A DNA stretch of 64,000 nucleotides from Rhytidiadelphus loreus (GCA_947034895.1 OX344763.1:8558501-8622500), one strand, 5' to 3'; numbered from the stretch's first letter, positions 1 to 13,261 are shown. Translations and numbers: made by a program. Notes: a model not told the origin generated them from the sequence alone.

Positions 1-149
1 ATGTAGGATCGATTGGCGCCATTGTATGCAGCATCTCCGAGGGCTATGATGTTATCATCTCCAGAGGGAAAGCAATGGAAGGTGAGTCGCGTGTCGTCAC
101 TGGCAACTGAGTGAAGCAACACAAACAGGAGAAAGCACAAGAGGTTCAT
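1..149 (-). CDS. Partial second copy of the lectin receptor-like kinase (N-terminus only, runs off the left edge)
   Basis: Read on the minus strand from the ATG at 147-149, the sequence stays open to the window edge for 49 codons. It is nearly the same as the N-terminus of the kinase gene at 13311: signal peptide MNLLCFLLFVLLHSVA, then a legume-lectin start ending in GDAAYNGANRSY. It points away from that gene, so the two form an inverted, divergent pair about 13 kb apart. Differences are scattered substitutions plus a 12-bp indel just before the start codon. The visible part has no stop or frameshift, so it may be functional; the kinase half lies outside the window. Homology is certain; functional state is unknown. 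Confidence 0.85.
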   Translation of the reverse strand, partial: MNLLCFLLFVLLHSVASDDTRLTFHCFPSGDDNIIALGDAAYNGANRSY

Positions 150-360
150 TCTGTACTATCCTGCTCTGCAAGCCCAATGCGCTCATGTACTATTGTACTC
201 AAATTAAATAGAAAATTGATTCGCTTGTGCAAGTTTATGTATGGACTGCTAGCTTCAATTCCAATTGATGCCTTCAATGTTGAAGATAATCTTCTCTCTC
301 TGCCAGGGTTTTGCAGGAAACTGAGAGAAAAACTTCCAACAGCAATTTGAAATTGACAAG
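1..360 (-). repeat. Inverted duplication of the receptor-kinase 5' region
   Basis: This segment matches the reverse complement of about 13118-13466. The match covers the start of the lectin coding region, the 5' leader, an upstream ATG and the landmark CCCTGGCAGAGAGAGAAG. It fades beyond about 360 on this side and before about 13118 on the other, so the duplicated block includes only some 200 bp of leader upstream of the coding start. Confidence 0.85.
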
Positions 361-1500
361 AATGTCAAATCTGGATTTCTTGCGCTCCAATTGCAAATCA
401 TCTTGCAAGAGATTCACAACTTGAATGAGACTTTCGTATCGCTGTCGAGGCACACCTTTCCAGTAATCAACACATGAGGGCACAATGGCACCCCCAAGAA
501 CACAACAAAAACACAACAACCAATCACTGCAAACACTGCCCAAAACACCCCCTGAATACAACAACCAATACTGCAACAACCACCCAAAACACACATCAAC
601 ACAACAACGAGGTTGGAGCAAGCTGAATCTTCGAAACCGTCCCCTAACAACAATTAAGGTCGATTAGGATTTAGAGGTCTAACATTTCAACCAAATGCTG
701 AGAAGTACCTCTGGCAAGGTGAAGGCAAACCCTCGCTCTGCGAAAACGTCGTCTTGTACAGTGAAACGTAGCTGACCACGAGTTTGTTCAACTTGAAAGG
801 AGTTGTGATGGAGCTTCCTTGAAACAGTGTTGCAACTACAAAGGAGATTTCGAAATTCAGCGGCAGAGACGGAGCACGAGGCCGAGCAAATTCTCCAATT
901 AATCCGCTGGTGCTCTCCATTCGCAAAACCCAGATGAAAATCGAGGTGGCAGGGCAAAGCACCACCCACAATTCCCAAATACCTCGTGGAACCAACAAAA
1001 CATTCAGTTGCAAACACTGTTGCTGCCTTGGCTCTACAGTAGATGGTGTGGAATATTTTACACTCGACAGTACTTCATCAGAAGCTAAGTAGACATGTGG
1101 AGGCTCAATGTGATGAGTAGGGTGCATGAAGGAAAGGTAGTGGGCATGACGGCTATTGAATGTTGTGCCGTGCAAAATTGCTCAAATCTGTGTCTCATAC
1201 AATTTTGAATGCTATATTTGCAAATTGACATGTGGCAGTTCTATGATTCAAGCCATGTCAACTTCTAATTCAATTTAAGAAACTAATCAAGTAGATTAGA
1301 CACATAGAAATGTCCATCTGTACAATTGGAAGGCAAATAATAACCATGCCTTTCATTTGAACACTTTTGTAACCCCATGACATGAAATTCAATTTCACAA
1401 CCAATTTTGAATTTGTACTTGCAATTTTTTGCATGATCAATTCTTTAGAACCTCTCTACACATGTTACCTCCTATTTGCAAACCTTCTTCACAAGTAGAC
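361..1500. other. Intergenic DNA, upstream of the left kinase copy
   Basis: Moderately AT-rich sequence with several short overlapping open frames on both strands (the longest about 160 codons, minus strand, 687-1175). None shows a recognisable domain, signal peptide or splice context. It contains a CA-rich stretch near 490-600. No gene is supported. Confidence 0.5.
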
Positions 1501-1503
1501 AAG

Positions 1504-1720
1504 ATGCTTAGAACATTAACACTTGAACAAAGAGTGAATGTTATTTCTATATTGGAGAAAGGATGTAGACTAAGATAAACCTCAAGAGCTTTGTATGTGA
1601 GTTTAGGCAATGTTCATAACATTCAACGTGCACATGTTCCTGATGCAAAGCTTGGAGGTAGAGAGGTAGACCACATGTGATGACCAAAGCTATGGAAATA
1701 GTTTATAGAGTGTTTTTTTT
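1504..1720 (+). pseudogene. Decayed Tc1/mariner-like transposase fragment (N-terminal helix-turn-helix)
   Basis: Translation from 1504 reads LTLEQRVNVISILEKG, then an in-frame stop, then RALYVSLGNVHNIQ. This follows the pattern of the first helix-turn-helix of Tc1/mariner transposases (LT.eqR..I..lle.G....iA..l.vs..tV..I). After a frame change at about 1665 the reading GRPHVMTKA follows, matching the position and form of the GRPR-type linker that comes next in these proteins. The DDE catalytic half is not seen; sequence beyond 1720 is AT-rich. At least one stop and one frameshift make it a relic. The family assignment rests on this short stretch only. Confidence 0.45.
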
Positions 1721-4494
1721 CCAAATATGTAAGATATTTTGCATAGTTTCTAATAAAATTACAACTTGTAAGTTTATGCATTCATTTTTCTTCTATGGTT
1801 GAATAATTGAAAAGTTTGCAAACCTTTGAAGATTTTTAGAAGGAATTGTATGAGGTTGGTGCTCCCAAACCATCATCCTATTAGTGTTGTTTTGCAAGCA
1901 ATGAAGGCAAAAGTAACTTTGAAGTTGTTTATTGACCTTGATTCTTTAAATTTAAAATTTAAATAAAAACCTAGGATATGTCTTGCTTATTAAAACATTC
2001 TCACTACTGGGATTGAGATTTGTCAATTTTAAGTGAAAAGTTATTAACAATTTAAGTTTTTCTTTCATCGTGACCTCTTTGCACTTAGGTTTTTCTTAAG
2101 AGTAAATATGAACATTTTTTGGTTTAATATTTTTCATGTATTCTCAACTTATTTTTCAACATCTTGTCAAAAGACTCAAGTTTTTGGACATACAAATGTT
2201 TTACTAACAATGTTGAAATTTTGTGTTTGGGAAGCTTAAGCATCTAATCAATGAAGATTATCACTTTGAAATTTTACAAGGATATACATGAACAAATTTG
2301 GTAACTTATGGTAATTCATAATAACTATATGTAATTTAGATTTGATATGATATAATTCTCATTATAGTATAGTTAATTATGATAATATATTTGAGTAGTA
2401 TGTTTATTTACATTAATAATATGATATTGTTTGGTAAATTATATTTCAAATTATACTTAGACTATAGTGGCTAGTGTGTTTGAGTATATAGTCACTCAAC
2501 TATCCACCCAAAGCAAATACACCACACCAGTTGATTATTTTAGAAAAAAATCCTTAGAGAGCTATGTGTCTAATTTTAGTTGGTAGAAATCTAAGATTTA
2601 GATAGCAAAAACTACATATAAGATGTAATTTTTAGAATCTTCTAAATACCTAAATTTTGGAAACTTCACAAAATTTGGATGAAAATTTGAATGGATGAAA
2701 ACTTGGATGAAAGTATTACATCATCGATATCTATCAATTATTGGTTGTTGCCCACGCTTTACTAGTTGTACCTTCCTAATTGCTAGTCACTCAACTTTGG
2801 CACACAAGTGCTTTCAATAGAGCTTGTCATCTAAAAGAAAGCCTCAAAGATGTTGTTGAAGTTGAATTAAGTAAGCCAAAAAAAAGGAAAATTTTGCTAA
2901 TTTCACTAACAAACAACTACCAAGTGTACCACAACATTAGAGGAGATTTCAACCTTGCAGAAGACTGTGAATTATCACAGTGTTCCTAGGCGTTCCCATG
3001 CTGCCAAATCAGCATGCTAATGTGGTCGGGCATCAACCACATCGGAAGCATATTATTTAATTATTATTTTTAAATTAAAAAAATAAAAAATTTAATATTT
3101 TTTAATATTTTTAATTTTTTAATTATTAAATATTCTGGACAGCAGAACAGTGTTCACATGAATGGAAACATGGCTGAAATGGTCTTCTACAGGCTTGAAA
3201 AAACATGTAATGCTTGCGTACATTAGCAATTTATTGTTGAATTAGCCTCCATCTACAAATTCGAAACCTAAAAATTTCAAGAGGGGGGATTCTTGTCAAG
3301 TAAAAGAATTAGAAATTCTACTCACTCATGATAGTCAAGTATATTACTCCAACACATTAGAATCCAAGAATATGCATGCATCTAAGAGAAAATTCAAAGT
3401 TTTATAAAAGGCCAAAATACCATATCCATAATTCTCACAACAAAGAGTTCTCTCCAAAACATACACAAATTTGACTTGACAAGAATACGAAGTGAAGTGA
3501 GCTAAACCAACTATAACCCAAACCCTAAGTTGTCCTAAAAGTTCATTAGGATTATAGAACCAATCTAATCTCCTCTAAACTCACATATTTCATGAAACAC
3601 TATATGGCATAATTCCACTCAACTTGGTGTGGCCCTTGATGCCATGTTGCATAATAGACTTGACCAAGATTACCAGCCTTCATGAGTAAGAACTGAAATT
3701 ACAATTTTATTGAGGGGCTTTCCATATGTTGGGGAAGGCAAAAGGGACCCTTTCAAATAAACATTAACAATGGTTTGGTGAAAGCTTGAAAAATGGTTGA
3801 AAACCCCATCCCAAGAGGTATAATAAAATGTTATGGACATTGCTTATTGATTCACATTCTCACTTCAAACTGAAAAAATCTTGCATAACTAATAAAGTAT
3901 CTACACCTATACAAAATGATTATGGTTATGCATGTTATATTCTTTAACCTTATATTTTCAATTTTTTAATCCCCTCTTGATTAAACATTAAAAACCTTTC
4001 AATCAATCTATCTATATCTATATATGTATAAAATTAATAATTTATTTTTGCTACGTGATTTGTAATACATCTAGTTTTAAATGGTATGGTTATAATTCAA
4101 AAAAACTAAAAAAAACTTATCAAAACTATAAAAAGAAGCCCAAAAAACTCTTTGAATTGACATTTAGGAGTTAAAGTTATTAAATAATAACTAATAAGTA
4201 GTTTTTTTTCAAATTTTTTCCTTGTAGGAACACAAATAGGTGCCTATGAGTATTGAAATTAAGAATATAATTGAACTATTTTTGAAGTGTTCATATACTA
4301 TATTATAACTTCTTTTAATCCACAATAATATTTTAAATTTTGATCTTTCAAAACTATCCTATGAGCTATCCTACAAATTATTATTTTTTTGCAATCAACA
4401 CACCAACTTTCAAAAACTAAAAACTCCATTCCTATATTAAAAAAAATTGTGGTTTTAACTCGTTTATATAATAATTGATTGAAAACTATTAGTG
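1721..4494. other. Gene-free AT-rich intergenic DNA
   Basis: No supported gene. It holds a low-complexity A/T tract with local dyad symmetry at about 3050-3130 (runs of TTTAATTATT and its near-complement). All open frames are short and AT-driven. Confidence 0.6.
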
Positions 4495-4711
4495 CACTAT
4501 AAGAAACCCGCGTTTTAGGTGACAAACCCTGATTTTTTGGAATGGATTTCTTTTACATCTAGGTTGACATCTAGTTGTTTTTATGTCAACAATAACATCC
4601 AATGAACATCATAAATAACAAAAAAAACAGCTAGATGTCAACCTAGATGTAAAAAAAAATCCACTTTAAAAAATCAAGGGTCATCACCTAAAACATGGGT
4701 TTCTTCTAGTG
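4495..4711. mobile_element. CACTA-type MITE, 217 bp, with 3-bp target duplication
   Basis: The element starts CACTATAAGAAACCC and ends GGGTTTCTTCTAGTG. The two ends are inverted repeats of about 80 bp (TTTTAGGTGA, ATCTAGGTTGACATCTAG and complements), so the whole element can fold into a hairpin. It is flanked by GTG on both sides (4492-4494 and 4712-4714), the 3-bp target duplication of CACTA elements. It has no coding capacity and is presumably mobilised by an autonomous CACTA element with similar ends. Confidence 0.9.
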
Positions 4712-4714
4712 GTG

Positions 4715-7700
4715 GTAAAATTTTATTATATGATTGTACAAATATGTAGGAAACTTTGATGTATTCATCTTTCTTTTTATAAAACACCATGTTACCAAGG
4801 TAAAAGTTTTTATTATATATAGATGTTGCAATGTCAAAGGGATGTCTTAAATTTTTTGGTAACATAGATATTCTAAATTGAAATTTGATATTATTATCCC
4901 CTAAGATTTTATTAAAGGTTTGGACAAATGCCTAAGATTTCAGTTCTTGGCATGATTTTTTGAAACTTTTTTTGAAGATTGAATGTCTCAAGAACTTCTT
5001 GGGTATATAATTTATTTTCAAATCCAACTGAAGGTTAACAAGTTACAAACATTTTTTTAGAAAATGGAGGAGAGGAGGTAGCACGAGCATATTGAATTTC
5101 ATTGACTTTTACTAGGGCTATTGGAATGGACAAGGACCATCCCAAAAAGGAGGTGGTGAGGGTAGATTCTAACCTACACAATAGGGGACAACCATTGGCG
5201 GTTAGTTGTTGTACAATATGCATAAACCATAAGGATACTATACTTGGATAGCACATTCATCTTAAATTAATTAAAAAATATTGTCAAATGTTTTTGCTAA
5301 TTCTAGGACCAAATAGCAAAATAAATGTAAAAATGGTTGGCCAACCTTCACCCCCCAAATCCATTAAGTCAAATACCAACCCTTTGTTTGACCATTTGCC
5401 ATTAAGAAATTTTTTAATGGCAAAATGATGGAATTACTTCATGGACACTTTGTGAGAATCTAGAGTGGAAAGGCCGTTTTTATAATGAATCCACTATGCA
5501 ATATAATTCCTCTAAGGATATGGCACAATTTGAAGATGAGAGCTTGACCACTCATTGTCAAAATTAAATGTAGGAATTGTATTCAAAAGTAGAATTTCAT
5601 ACCTCAATTTGGTATAGTAGAATAATTTCTTTCAAAAAACTTCAACATATGTAAAGATTGGAAAATCAAAGATAGCTTTCATTTCAAAAAAATTGTTTGT
5701 AATTCTGAGCCTCCAAAAATAATTTATGGACAAAATTTAGAGAAGATGATTCAAAATATCAACAAAAATATCCTTCCAACCTCTCTCTAAACTTTGTCTA
5801 TAACTTTTGATTAGAGGCTTGAAGTCTTGAATGTATTTTTGGAGATGAAAGTTAGCTTGATTTTTCACATTAATTTAGGTCAAAGTTTCTTGAAAAAAGT
5901 TATTTTACACTTCCTAAATGAGGTTTGAAATTTTACTTTGAACACAATTTCTTGCTTTTGACTGGACTATAAGTAGTTGAGCTTTTACCAATCCTAACTT
6001 TACATATCCCACATGAAGTGAGTAGTTGTATTAGGGTAGAAAATCTACACCTAATGAATTGATTAGATGCATGTTTAAATATCCATATATGAGGAATGAA
6101 GATAATTTTAGATTAGTTGTCAAATATTTTTTGACTTGAATGCTACAATATTTTTAATTATATTTTAAAATGCCAAAGCTTATTTTTAGACTTTAATTAA
6201 ATATTCAACATCCAAGTGCCAAACCTGCTATCTAAGTATGGTAATTCAATGACATCATGTAATGAGGAATGACAGGAGCCATCTACCATAAATTTAGCAA
6301 GAGAACATTCCGGAAATGTATCAAGAACATTTAGAGACCCTTTGTAAGAGGGTTGCCCACTATCTTTGACTTTAAAGAGTTTATGTTCACCATTATTTAG
6401 AAGCTTGTAGAAATTTGATATTTATTTTTTTCCAATTTATTTTTTGAACTTCTTAAATATGAGTATATCTTTGAATCCATCATTGGGATTATTGGATTCT
6501 GAAAGTAAGTTTTGGAAGAAAATTATTCAAAAATAGTGCGGAACCTTATATTCATTATTTTGAGAGATTGAGACCTCTCAAAATAACCATTTTCATTTAG
6601 ATCGATTTAGGTACCATGACTAAAAAGAATAATTTCCATTAAAATGAGAGTAAGACTGTTTTTAAAATTGAAACTATTAAGGTCAATTGGAATTCAGAGA
6701 ATTCTCTCAATATAATGAATATCACATTAGCAATGTATTGTCGATTCTTAAGACATTGTTGCATTGCAAGATTTTGATGTGTTTTGTGTCTTACATTGCT
6801 TTGAAAATTGGTGTAGATATGACTAATATAAATTTGAATATGTTTAAATTTTAATATCAAAGTTCAAAGTGTAAAAGAATTCCACAAATGATTGTCAAAG
6901 TCATCTTGAATTCTTGAGTAGGGTAAGTAAAAAAAACTTGCACTTTGAATACAAATATCTTTCAACCCTTAACGTAAAAGTTTCCAAAATTGTTACCAAG
7001 TCATTTTATTCAAGAAGTGTAGTACAAGATCTTAGAATTCAATTCTCAAAAAAGTCATCTTATAAGTTTCAGGCATGTTTCAGGCATGTTCCCTTCATTG
7101 TTCCCTCTATAGTGAAGGAATGGTTGGCTATCAGAAGAAAAAAAATTAAAATCCTTAGAATGCAAAAAAAAATTGAAAAAATAAAAAATAAAAAATCGGG
7201 AAATGAGGCAGCAATCCCTTGGCTATGTAAAACTGTTGTTGTGTCACTGCAGTATTCAAGTTCTTTGGTTTCCACTACATGATAACTCGCGATCTTCTAG
7301 AGGCCCCAAGTCTCACTTAATGTTTGGGGCAAAGCTATAGGAATGACAGTTTCGAGTGGATTTTGAGGAAGAAAATGCTTTGGGATCTCGCTTGGGATTT
7401 TAGGGGTTAATTGGCAAGGGTTGCTGTTATGTAAGCCTGAGGACGTGAGCCTAGGAGACTACACACCTATGTTATAGGTGTTTATATTATAGGCACCTTC
7501 TATGGTTGTAGGATATCTATTTATATGTATACTCAAGGCTCCCATACTCACATTTTCATGCTCACACGCCAGTATCGTTGGTTAATTGGCACTTGTATTT
7601 TGACTTAATTTGTACATTTGGCATGATGGTGCAATTAGTTTGCCAAAACCTATTTTATTATAGTTTAAAAAAACTTGTTTTGCAAGTTTTAATGGTAACA

Positions 7701-8341
7701 CATTAAACTTGAATTATCTATAGTGAATTTTTTTGCCTTGGTAACATAGTGATCTTCTAAAAGAAAGATTCACATACAAATTTGAGTTTTTGATCACTAA
7801 TATTTTTCAATCAATTGTTAATTTTAAACAATAGAAAACACAAAACAATTTTTAAAAATGGAGTAACTGGTTTTTGAGAGAGGAATTCAATATATTGATC
7901 TAGATTGCATAAAAGAGAAATTTCATAAATTAGCTTTAGCCTGAAGGCAAGTCTTCCAAGGTCAGTATTTTGAACACTATCCTTCTGCCTTAAATTGGAA
8001 TTGTATTACATTCTTGTTAATGAATGCTATACACTAGTTTCCATTAAGTATGTATATCTTTGTTGGGCACTATCCCTTGGAAAGCACTTCTACTAGTACT
8101 TGTAAGGTAATAGCAAAATCATCATTAATCCAAAACCATTACATTTAGGCTCTTGCCTATAATGAAGATATTAATTTTGAGTATGGACATGGTTTTCAAT
8201 TTGCCCCAATAGAAACAAATATTTTCATGTAATAGTAACTATGTTTTATTGCAATTTGTAGTGATTAGAAGTGTACATACCATTGTAAGCATTCATCACT
8301 TTGATTTTGTAGCACCATATCAATGTTCCTAATGTTCAAGA
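4715..8341. other. Gene-free AT-rich intergenic DNA
   Basis: No supported gene. The longest open frame (122 codons, plus strand, 6914-7282) is rich in Lys, Ser and Ile codons from A-rich sequence, has no recognisable domain and lacks splice context, so I do not call it. Confidence 0.6.
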
Positions 8342-8525
8342 TACTATAAAATCCCCATGTTTTAGGTGATGTTTTATGTAACAATGGATGATTAATTTGA
8401 AGGATTTTAGGTGATGTCAAATATAGCAACCCTTGTTTTTATGTCAACAATGACGTTCAATGTAACATCAAGATGTTACATAAGATTCACCTTTGAAAAA
8501 CAAAATGCAAAATCTTTCTTCTTAA
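8342..8525. mobile_element. Diverged relative of the 4.5-kb CACTA MITE
   Basis: The left end reads ACTATAAAATCCCCATGTTT and then TAGGTGATG, close to the left end of the element at 4495. The interior shares TTGTTTTTATGTCAACAATG with it, and the right end (ATCTTTCTTCTTAAA) resembles a worn GGGTTTCTTCTAGTG. The ends have lost the exact CACTA/TAGTG and no target duplication is visible, so this is an old copy. Confidence 0.55.
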
Positions 8526-9844
8526 ATTTTTTATTGCAATTTAAAGGTGATGAAGCTAAAATCTAGTTAAAAATTCCTTACAACCCTTTGCCACACAATG
8601 TGTGGTTATTGAGTGGTGATACAAAATTTTGTTTTCATTACAATTGAATTGATAGTTGAATTGTGCAATTATTCTTTGGTAATTGGAACAATTGCTATTT
8701 GTTTTTTGGATTTGTATGGTAAATGTCATGTTTACACTAGTATACATTTGTAAGTTTTAATTTTGTGTAATAAAATGTAAATCTTAAGTATCTAAATATA
8801 CTATATACCAAACAAATATTAAAGCATTTCAAATGAATTTTTTTGGATAAGTATCCTTGTACAATATAATACTAGATATCTTGTTTCTTTTTGTTGATGA
8901 AAATCTGTTAGCTCTTGTATGATAAAACCACCTATAGTCGACTACTTAAGTGATTCCACACATGTTCTTGAATAATAGAAGGCAATGTAAATTTTTTGTC
9001 CTGTAAAAAGATAGAAATGACAAGTAGTACTAATTTTTTCTGATATTTTTTCCTTGAATTCAAATTACTACTGGTATGAGTTTTGGAAGCCCAAAGGTGG
9101 CTTGAACCCATGCCCTATATATAGACTCTTTCAATCTTGATCATTCAAGAACTACTTTCCCACTCACTACTTCCTACTTTTTTGCTCACTACATTAGGAC
9201 ATTACTTTATTAGTTCCACCCTTGAATAGGAGAAAAAATCGCATTTCCAGCTTTGGTTGAAAATTTGTTCCAAGTATGCTCTAAAAGTGCCCATCTTCTT
9301 CAAATCGCCCCTATTTTTGAATGGAGAATGGAGATGGGGTGACCCTTAAATGGAACACTTTAGCAATTGAATGCATTGAGGAGAATTTATTTTTCTATTG
9401 CAAGAGATAATCATTGCCTTTGATTTCTGCACATCTCTTTACAAGTTACAAGTAGATGAATTTTGGGAGACTTGTGGTGACAAACAGGTGCCTATGCCCC
9501 GAATCTTTGAAAATTTATAAATAATTAAAAAATGCCTGGAAAAATACAAAACCCCTTATGTTAGGTTCCAAATCTATTTTTCTTTCTCTAGAAATGATTT
9601 AAAAATAATTTCGTCCACAAAAGCCTATGAAAAAGGCGACCTTAACTACACCCTACAAGTTGGACATGGATCCTTGGTTGGGAATGGGTGGTCCTACAAA
9701 AAGGAGCCTTTTGTCTTCATCTTCAAAAATTCTTCAATAAATTATTGAAAGGAGGACACCACTTGTCTTCACAAAGTGACGTAAGCGACAACCTGCACAT
9801 AAAAAATTGAATTAATTATTCCTCGAATGAACATTTTGAATGAG

Positions 9845-10020
9845 CACTTAAATTGACGTCACCACGTCTGAAGTCGTGTATTAAAAAAAAGGTTACGCAG
9901 GTTCTGCAATCATGAAAAGTCAATCGTCGAGTGGAAAGTCAATGAACTGGTAGTGAGCCCGAGCAAGGAGAGACTGACGCTGCAAATTCACGTGCATAAC
10001 GTAGGTACCGCCATAACCGC
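9845..10020. promoter_or_regulatory. Cluster of plant promoter-type motifs without an attached gene
   Basis: Within 175 bp there are TGACGTCA (bZIP/CRE type), CACGTC, two AGTCAA words (W-box TTGACT on the other strand) and a G-box CACGTG near 9992. Base composition is less AT-rich than the surroundings. No coding start follows within a plausible distance, so this could be a remnant promoter or chance. Confidence 0.25.
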
Positions 10021-11051
10021 TACTTTCTTTTTGCTACTGTGCCTAATTCGTATCATTAAACTGGTCAAATTTTCATATTTTCTTGTTGGCAAGTGAGAGG
10101 AGGCTCCAATGCACCAAAGAACGCAACATTTGGATACTGTATGTAAAAGTTAGGAAGGAACAAAGTTTTTTTTGGTAGAAGTTCTGCAATCGTTTTTTCA
10201 ACATATGTACATATTGATTTTGGAGATGTATATAGAGTGATGATGAGAATTTTAGATAAGGTGCAATTTTGGGTGTCAGTACCCACTTTACCTCTAAAGT
10301 AAAAAAGTCCCCCCTTCTTTTTTGTCAAAAATCACTTAAAACTATCATTCTAGTATATTGAGTATAAACTTTAAAAATGGTGTTTTCTTTTTTACATATC
10401 TAACCATAGGATCTTGGGTTAGATTAGTATGAGAATGTGTAGAAAATTTTTTGGACACTTTTTGACTTCATAGATTGCTAGATAAATGCGTTCAAAATCA
10501 TGGTATCATGGTTTTTGGCATAGTGGCAAACTAGTTTACAAAACTTTGAACCTTCTTAACTTAAAAAATTTGCCCTATAGATTTTGAATTAATTAATGTT
10601 TTTTTATCATAAAGAACTGAAATTAGAGTGTAGAAAAAATAAAAATAAAAAATAAAATGATTTTCACTCTTTAAAAATTTGTTAAGTAGAAGAAGGTAGT
10701 ACATGATAGAAGAAAAAACTAAATCATTAATAGCTCTAAGATGGAATTAAAACACACTAAGCCCAATAGTGAGATTATTCCAACAATCAAAGTTAACCTT
10801 CTAGAACCTTTTTTTGTGAAAAAATGTGAAAATTTTTAGCTAGAAAATGAATCTTGTATGTTATTTTAAGTTATAAGATGCTTTCATTGCTCGCACAAAA
10901 AGATGCTGGATTACTTTCACATCACAAATCTAAATGAAATGACTCAAAAGCTTTTTATTCAGAAAGAAATGCAATCCATGAGATTTTTTGGATTTTTTTA
11001 TTTTTTCCTTAAATTTCAAGTTCTTCTAGATTTTTTTCTAGTTATTGAAAA

Positions 11052-11053
<2 letters not shown>

Positions 11054-11095
<42 letters not shown>
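11054..11095. repeat. AT dinucleotide microsatellite
   Basis: About 20 uninterrupted copies of AT/TA in an AT-rich context. Confidence 0.95.
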
Positions 11096-11098
<3 letters not shown>

Positions 11099-12659
11099 CT
11101 AATGATTTTTTCTATCTAATAATTAAAAAAAAAAATTCACCAAAAATTCAACTTATAGAAACTTATTTAAAATCCATTTTGTCTTCCATAGGAACAATGG
11201 GACTTTGGGGTTAAGTCAAGTGTGTCATGGCATGTCTTCAATTAAGTTACACCTTAATTTTTGAAGGTCCCAATCCTCGATAATGGATGTGACTTGTTCA
11301 AACTTGATTGTAACTTTCAAAGTATCAATTTGATTTAGATTTAAATTAGAAAATGAAACCTAATAAGTTCTATTTCTACTAAATTTCAAACTTTGAAAAA
11401 ATTCAAAAATTTAATAAGTTATTACAATTGAAAGATCCATATGTTAAAATCCAAATAACACAAACTTCATACATTTTTCTCATTCTAACCTTCATTTCTG
11501 ATGAAAATTTCAAATTAGTCATAATATATATACAAGCATGAAAATTAATAAATTTTATTAATAAATTTTATAAAGGCTAAATGGAGTCCAATAGTGATGA
11601 TTTGAATGTAAGTGATTACTTTTAGGGATTCTGGGGTATAAAAAAGAAAAACATTATTAAAATTTTTAACACTATTCTTCATAGCTACTTTTACATATTG
11701 GAGAAATTTCAAATTAATTGATTTTTTTGGTTATATTTACCAATCTATTTTCACTTAACATTTAAAAAATATAACAATTGTTTTATATTATGGAACTAAT
11801 AGAGAGTTTTCACTTTAATAGATACCACATAGGCTTATAATGCAAGGATAATACATTGGAACCCTTGCATTTAAAAAGCTAATTAAAATTGAGCTAAAAA
11901 AGAAGTTTGACAATTTGGAACAAGCAATAGAACTAATCTCCTACAAATTAACTAGGGTCTATTTAATGAATTGGTGAAGAGTCTTGCCTCTCACCACATG
12001 AAAGTTGTCAAGATCATAAAGACCTTCATAGAGAAGTGGTGTATGAATGGAGATTACTATCATCTAAGACAAGCCAAGATGGATTTGCTAGTTCGTGGTT
12101 GATGTATTTTAATCCTTGCAATGAATTACATTCATTAGTGTAAAAAAATAATAAAGATATTGCCACTACAAGACCAATATTTGGGTTGAATTTCATCCCT
12201 AGTTGATTACTATGAGTTCCTTTTTCTAATGTGTGCACTTACAATAATCATTGTTTGCAACAAAGCATAATTATTGTTGTATGGAAATAATTAATTTTAT
12301 TGAAACATACTAACAAGTGTTAGAGGATTGCAATGCACATTAGTGTGCATTATTTGGACACCAACACTACAATACAAGGTTATGTACATCCCTAGAATTA
12401 ACATCTTCATTCTAGGCAACGAGGCACAATGATTTTTCGTCTGTACCAATTTTTGGTGTATCTACTTGAAATTGGTTTCTTAGCTTCTGATGATTTCTAC
12501 ACAATCTCATGTTTCATAGAGGTTCTTTTGACGATTTCATCCACTATCTTTCTCGTTTTTTCGGTAAATGAATCTAAATCCAAAAACAGGTATTAAGACT
12601 TTGCCGACCCTTCGCCAAGAAAAGTCTCACTCAGGAATACATGAACAAACTCGGTCATT

Positions 12660-13261
12660 CCTGACAGAGTCAAGGAAATGTTGCAAACCACCTGACTGTG
12701 ACATCAACGTCAAATTCTAAGTTTGACTCACCCGGAAACCGGAAGCGAAATAACCTTCCATGGACCGAGGACTAACGTATCTTCGATCGTGGCATGAGTC
12801 CATGGAGAAAAATCAGTCACATCCAGAAGAAAAGACCTGGCCGCCTTGCAGTTGACGATTCATGGCCGTCCTGGAGCAAGCTCGAGTTCCACATGGACCC
12901 AAGACTTCAATTTGCATTCACAAAAGCAAAATGTGATCCTGAGGAAGTTTATCCATGGGCCCATACTCGGAACAGAAGCCACTGCCACAGGGACTGAGAC
13001 TCTGACTAGTAACCTAGCTGCTTGTTCACCGTATGAAGCTCGTATCAGGACGCCATGGATCCACGAAACCTCTGAAATTTTTGCTCTTCATTCATGTAGC
13101 GAGGAGCTCGTTTACAAAATTTCAATTTCAAACTCTGAATCAAACCCTGGCAGAGAGAGAAGATTATCTTTGACATAGGAGGCGTCCATCGCCAGATTAT
13201 AGGCTAGCAGACCGTAAATAAATTTGTACAGGTGAATCAGTTTTCTACTTACTTTGAGTAT
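12660..13261 (+). promoter_or_regulatory. Upstream region of the lectin receptor kinase with W-box words
   Basis: GC content rises sharply from about 12600 towards the kinase gene. AGTCAA at about 12669 and TTGACT at 12723 are W-box cores bound by WRKY factors. The segment from about 13118 is shared with the inverted copy at the left end and is probably the 5' leader. No clear TATA box could be fixed. Confidence 0.35.

Larger units (their letters stand above)
8526..12599. other. Gene-free AT-rich intergenic DNA
   Basis: No supported gene. It includes an AT microsatellite (11054-11095) and a short island of higher GC with plant cis-element words (9845-10020), listed separately. Open frames are below about 105 codons and look like chance. 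Confidence 0.6.

Noticed and set aside
3040..3135. An AT-rich stretch with apparent dyad symmetry, considered as a MITE or hairpin gene
   Set aside because: The symmetry comes from simple A/T runs; no terminal inverted repeats or target duplication were found.
6914..7282. A 122-codon plus-strand ORF
   Set aside because: Its composition follows the A-rich sequence, no domain or splice signal is seen, and nothing nearby supports a gene.
12164..12185. CACTACAAGACC, resembling the left end of the large CACTA element
   Set aside because: No TGACA subterminal array follows and no matching right end with a 3-bp duplication was found.
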